This document shows, piece after piece, positions 38,579 to 42,492 of a DNA stretch of 42,492 nt. Positions within the stretch are counted from its first letter, which is position 1, and each line of letters opens with the position of its first letter. This stretch comes from Candidatus Gottesmanbacteria bacterium (lineage in GTDB: Bacteria; Patescibacteriota; Microgenomatia; UBA10105; UBA927). Under the pieces are notes generated by a model. It saw only the letters and a list, made by a program, of their open reading frames with translations, did not search any database and was not told the origin of the DNA. The position numbers and the translations under genes were made by a program. The DNA lies in assembly GCA_016218215.1 (NCBI GenBank), contig JACREM010000057.1, positions 1 to 42,492 of the forward strand. The letters run 5' to 3'.

Positions 38579-41500
38579 ATGGTAGATTCCCTCTTCTCAG
38601 ACTTCACCAATATTTATTCGCTTTCTAAGACCTTGCGGTTTGAGCTAAAGCCAATTGGAAATACCCAAAAAATGCTGGAAGAAAATCAGGTCTATGAAAA
38701 AGATAAGCTGATAGAAGAGAAATACCAAAAAACTAAGCCGTTTCTTGACCGTATTCATCGTGAATTTGCAACAGAATCACTTGTAAATGCTTCGCTATCC
38801 GGGTTGGAAGACTATTTTCAGGTTTTAAAGCAGTGGCAGGAAAACAAAGAAAATAAAAAGGCCCTAAGGAGTAGTGAAGCAGAATTAAGAAATCAGATAG
38901 GGCAATTTTTTAACGATAAAGCTAAAACTTGGTCTGAAGAACGATATTCTAACTTGCCTTTTAAAAATAAAGATATAGAGTTATTTTTTGAAGAGGAAGT
39001 TTTTAGTCTTCTGAAACAATCATATGGAAAAGAGGAAGGTTCTCTTATGATCGATGAAACCACAAGAAAGCAAATTTCGATATTTGATACGTGGAAGGGA
39101 TTTATTGGGTATTTTAAAAAATTTTTTGAAACTAGAAAAAATTTATATAGAACTGATGGTTCATCAACAGCTATAGCAACTCGCATCATCGACCAGAACC
39201 TCAAGCGATTTTGTTTTAATATGCAAATATTTGAGAAAATAAAAGATAAAATTGATCTGACTGAAACAGAATTAAACTTCGCTATTTCACTGGATGAGTT
39301 GTTTTCATTGAATTACTATAACAAGTGTCTATTGCAAGATGGGATAGATTACTACAACAGGATTGTGGGTGGGGAAACAAAAGAAAACGGTGAGAAACTG
39401 AAAGGAGTCAACGAAATTATCAACAAATACCATCAGGACCACAAGAAAGAAAAAATACCTTTTCTCACCCCACTAGATAGGCAGATTTTGAGCGAAAAAG
39501 AAAAGTTCCGTAAAGAAATTGAAAATGATGATCAGCTTTTAGCGACTATTAGGGAATTTTATGATATAGCGGAGGAAAAAAGCAAAATTCTTCAAGCACT
39601 TTTTACCGACTTTGTTTCTAATAATGAAAGCTACGCGCTTGAGGAAATATATCTTTCCAGGCAAGCGTTTAATACTATTTCTGGTAAATGGACAGAAGAA
39701 AAGAATAAATTAGAGAAATGGCTATACGAGGCAATGAAGCCGGATAAACCAACAGGTTTAAAATACGAGAAAATAGAAGACAGTTACAATTTTCCTGATT
39801 TTATCGCCCTTTCCTACCTGAAGACAGCGTTAGAGACAGCACCCACTCAAGAAACGGTTAAGTTCTGGAGGGAGCGATATTATCTCACTAAAAATGACCC
39901 CAATAGAATACATAGGCCGTTGTCGGGCAGTGAACCCATTTGGAACCAATTTCTTAAGATTTTTAATTTCGAATTTTCATCTATTTTTAAGAATGAAGTC
40001 CGAAACCAGAAATCAGGAGAACAGGAAGTAATAGGATACGATATTTACAAAAAATATTTTAGAGAATTGGCTGATGGTAAAAATATTACAATAACACCTG
40101 AATCAAAAATTGTTATTAAAAACTTTGCGGACACGGTTTTGTTGCAAATTTACGCAATGGGTACCTATTTCGCGGTGGAGAAGAAGCGTGCATGGCTTAT
40201 GGAATATAGCTTGGGAGAATTTTACACCGACCCAGAGATTGGTTATTTAAAATTTTATGACAATGCGTATGAAGGAATAGTTCAGAATTACAATCTATTG
40301 CGTAATTATTTAACCAAAAAACCTTGGGACGGAGCACAAAAATGGAAGTTGAATTTTGAGAATAGTACCTTAGCAGACGGATGGGATAAAAACAAAGAGT
40401 CAGACAACTTTGCAGTAATTTTAAGAAAAGAAAATCAATATTTTTTAGGAATAATGAAGAAAGGTCACAGTAAAATATTTTCCGATAGAAATGAAACGCA
40501 ATACTCTGATAGTATGGACAGCAGAAGTTATGAAAAAATGGTATATAAATTTTTTCCGGATCCATCCAAAATGTTTCCAAAAGTTTGTTTTTCAGAAAAA
40601 GGAATTAATTACTTTAACCCGCCTAAGAAGGTACTAGATATATATGAGAAGGCAGAGTTCAAAAAGGGTGATAGTTTCAATATTTATAGCATGCACGAAC
40701 TTATCGATTTCTACAGAAATTGTTTAACCATGTATGAAGGATGGAAAGATTATGACTTTAAAAACCTGAGACCGACACAAGAATACACCGATAATATCGG
40801 TGAGTTTTACACCGACGTCTCGAGAGACGGATACCGAATTAGTTTCAAAAATATTTCTCAGGATTATATAAATAAAAAAAACCTGAATGGTGAACTATAC
40901 CTTTTTGAAATTTACAATCAGGATTTTGCAATCGGGAAAACTGGAAAAAAGAATTTACACTCGTTATATTTTGAAGGTATTTTTTCACCAGAAAATGCCG
41001 AAATAGGGTTTCCACTCAAGCTAAATGGGGATGCTGAAATATTTTTTAGACCAAAATCAATCGAAGTACAAAAAGAAAGACGCAAATATACAAGGGATAT
41101 AGTAAAACATCAACGGTATACACAGAATAAAATATTTTTCCATTCCCCCATTACATTAAATAGAGGATTAGGAGATATTAATTCATATCAGTTTAATTCA
41201 AAGGTAAACAGTGCTCTTGCTTTAGATCCTAATATAAATATTATCGGAGTGGATCGGGGAGAAAAACATCTGGCGTATTATTCTGTGATTGATCAAAATG
41301 GCAAACCCCTGGAGAACGGAAGTCTCAACACAATAAATAAAGTGGATTATGCTGATAAGCTTGAAGAGAGAGCTGGAGGTAGAGAACAGGCAAGAAAAGA
41401 TTGGCAGTCTGTAGAAAGTATAAAAGATCTTAAGAAAGGATATATTTCCCAAGTTGTTCGAAGACTTGCGGATTTGTCAGTCAAATATAATGCGATTATA

Positions 41501-42436
41501 GTCCTGGAAGACCTAAGCATGCGTTTTAAACAGATTCGCGGCGGCATAGAGAAAAGCATATACCAGCAATTGGAAAAAGCGCTAATCGAAAAACTAAACT
41601 TTCTTGTGAACAAAAATGAGATAAATTTCAAGAAAGCTGGACACCTGTTCAAAGCGTATCAGCTTACCGGACCATTTGAAACTTTCAGAGAGATGGGTAA
41701 ACAAACAGGGATAATTTTTTATACTCAGGCTTCCTATACTTCAAAAATTGATCCTTTGACAGGCTGGAGACCAAGTGTATATCTGAAATACAGTAGTGCT
41801 GAAAACGCTAAAAAAGACATCAAGAAGTTTACGGATATTATCTTTGACAAAAATAAAAATCGGTTCGAATTTACATATGATCTCAAGAAATTCCTGGATC
41901 AAAAGGAATATCCGAGTAAAACAATTTGGACAGTCTGTTCGTGCGTCGAACGGCACAGATGGAATAAAACGTTACATAATAACAAAGGGGGATATGATCA
42001 TCACCAAAACATCACGGAAGATTTTCGCCAGCTCTTTGTGAAATATAATATTGACTATGAGTCTGAAAATTTTTTTAACATGCTAACCACCCTTGATACA
42101 AAAAACTATGAACAATTTTTCAGGAATTTTATCTTTTACTGGAGCCTTCTGTGTCAAATACGAAATACAGATGAAAACGCCAAGGATGAAAATAGTAAAG
42201 ATTATATTTTTTCACCAGTGGAACCGTTTTTTGATAGTCGGATTTCTGAAAAGTTTGACGAAGATCTTCCTAAAAACGGAGATGACAACGGAGCTTTCAA
42301 TATAGCCAGAAAGGGAATTATAATTTTGAGAAAGTTATCAGATTTTCATTCGCAATATGGAACTTGTGAAAAAATGACTTGGGGTGATTTAAGTATCTCC
42401 CATAACGAATGGGACAATTTTGCACAACAAACCTGA
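38579..42436 (+). CDS. cas12a: CRISPR-associated endonuclease Cas12a (Cpf1), type V-A effector
   Basis: N-term FTNIYSLSKTLRFELKPIGNTQ; GWDKNKESDNFAVI; RuvC-I IIGVDRGEKHLAYY, RuvC-II IIVLEDLSMRFK, RuvC-III DDNGAFNIARKG; ATG 38579 preferred over TTG 38543. Confidence 0.97.
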   Translation: MVDSLFSDFTNIYSLSKTLRFELKPIGNTQKMLEENQVYEKDKLIEEKYQKTKPFLDRIHREFATESLVNASLSGLEDYFQVLKQWQENKENKKALRSSEAELRNQIGQFFNDKAKTWSEERYSNLPFKNKDIELFFEEEVFSLLKQSYGKEEGSLMIDETTRKQISIFDTWKGFIGYFKKFFETRKNLYRTDGSSTAIATRIIDQNLKRFCFNMQIFEKIKDKIDLTETELNFAISLDELFSLNYYNKCLLQDGIDYYNRIVGGETKENGEKLKGVNEIINKYHQDHKKEKIPFLTPLDRQILSEKEKFRKEIENDDQLLATIREFYDIAEEKSKILQALFTDFVSNNESYALEEIYLSRQAFNTISGKWTEEKNKLEKWLYEAMKPDKPTGLKYEKIEDSYNFPDFIALSYLKTALETAPTQETVKFWRERYYLTKNDPNRIHRPLSGSEPIWNQFLKIFNFEFSSIFKNEVRNQKSGEQEVIGYDIYKKYFRELADGKNITITPESKIVIKNFADTVLLQIYAMGTYFAVEKKRAWLMEYSLGEFYTDPEIGYLKFYDNAYEGIVQNYNLLRNYLTKKPWDGAQKWKLNFENSTLADGWDKNKESDNFAVILRKENQYFLGIMKKGHSKIFSDRNETQYSDSMDSRSYEKMVYKFFPDPSKMFPKVCFSEKGINYFNPPKKVLDIYEKAEFKKGDSFNIYSMHELIDFYRNCLTMYEGWKDYDFKNLRPTQEYTDNIGEFYTDVSRDGYRISFKNISQDYINKKNLNGELYLFEIYNQDFAIGKTGKKNLHSLYFEGIFSPENAEIGFPLKLNGDAEIFFRPKSIEVQKERRKYTRDIVKHQRYTQNKIFFHSPITLNRGLGDINSYQFNSKVNSALALDPNINIIGVDRGEKHLAYYSVIDQNGKPLENGSLNTINKVDYADKLEERAGGREQARKDWQSVESIKDLKKGYISQVVRRLADLSVKYNAIIVLEDLSMRFKQIRGGIEKSIYQQLEKALIEKLNFLVNKNEINFKKAGHLFKAYQLTGPFETFREMGKQTGIIFYTQASYTSKIDPLTGWRPSVYLKYSSAENAKKDIKKFTDIIFDKNKNRFEFTYDLKKFLDQKEYPSKTIWTVCSCVERHRWNKTLHNNKGGYDHHQNITEDFRQLFVKYNIDYESENFFNMLTTLDTKNYEQFFRNFIFYWSLLCQIRNTDENAKDENSKDYIFSPVEPFFDSRISEKFDEDLPKNGDDNGAFNIARKGIIILRKLSDFHSQYGTCEKMTWGDLSISHNEWDNFAQQT

Positions 42437-42474
42437 AAGAGAAATACTAGGCTTCATATGTTATACTATAGGGC

Positions 42475-42492
42475 ATGGAAGACGCTATGCCA
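42475..42492 (+). CDS. Possible start of the next gene (MEDAMP...), truncated by window end
   Basis: ATG 38 nt after cas12a stop, TATACT box 8 nt before it; only six codons visible. Confidence 0.2.

Noticed and set aside
38500-42492. CRISPR array near cas12a
   Set aside because: No regularly spaced direct repeats or Cas12a-type handle seen in the flanks within the window; any array would be beyond 42492.
1-42492. Recoded TGA (Gracilibacteria/SR1-type code)
   Set aside because: Several genes end properly at TGA (e.g. arginase, cas12a) and conserved proteins need no in-frame TGA read-through.

Overview
This window looks like a bacterial chromosome segment. The compact gene layout, LytR_C, DUF3048, DUF4446 and DUF5679-like proteins and Cas12a suggest a CPR/Patescibacteria-type genome; that is inference. 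Standard TGA and TAA stops fit the genes. The conserved backbone is infA-rpmJ-rpsM-rpsK-rpsD-rpoA-rplQ-rplM-rpsI, an ABC exporter, two SPFH proteins, recA-recX-rny-hup, miaB-miaA, rnpB (minus strand), comM, secD-secF, cca and recJ. It is interrupted by an accessory region (about 8.3-15.5 kb) with a HicA-like toxin candidate, a hypothetical gene split at a G8 homopolymer, a complete IS element with inverted repeats and a 7-bp target duplication, a cupin gene, a Bro-N/DinD-like protein fused to a Nudix domain, a twice-frameshifted MFS gene, an SNase-like nuclease, and a PD-(D/E)XK endonuclease starting 3 nt after an unusual tRNA-Pro. The right end carries a frameshifted second Bro-N/DinD-like gene followed by an intact ~1285-aa Cas12a (type V-A effector) with all three RuvC motifs. 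No CRISPR array or adaptation genes are visible before the window ends 56 nt downstream. Product calls come from motif recognition by eye; no database search was run.
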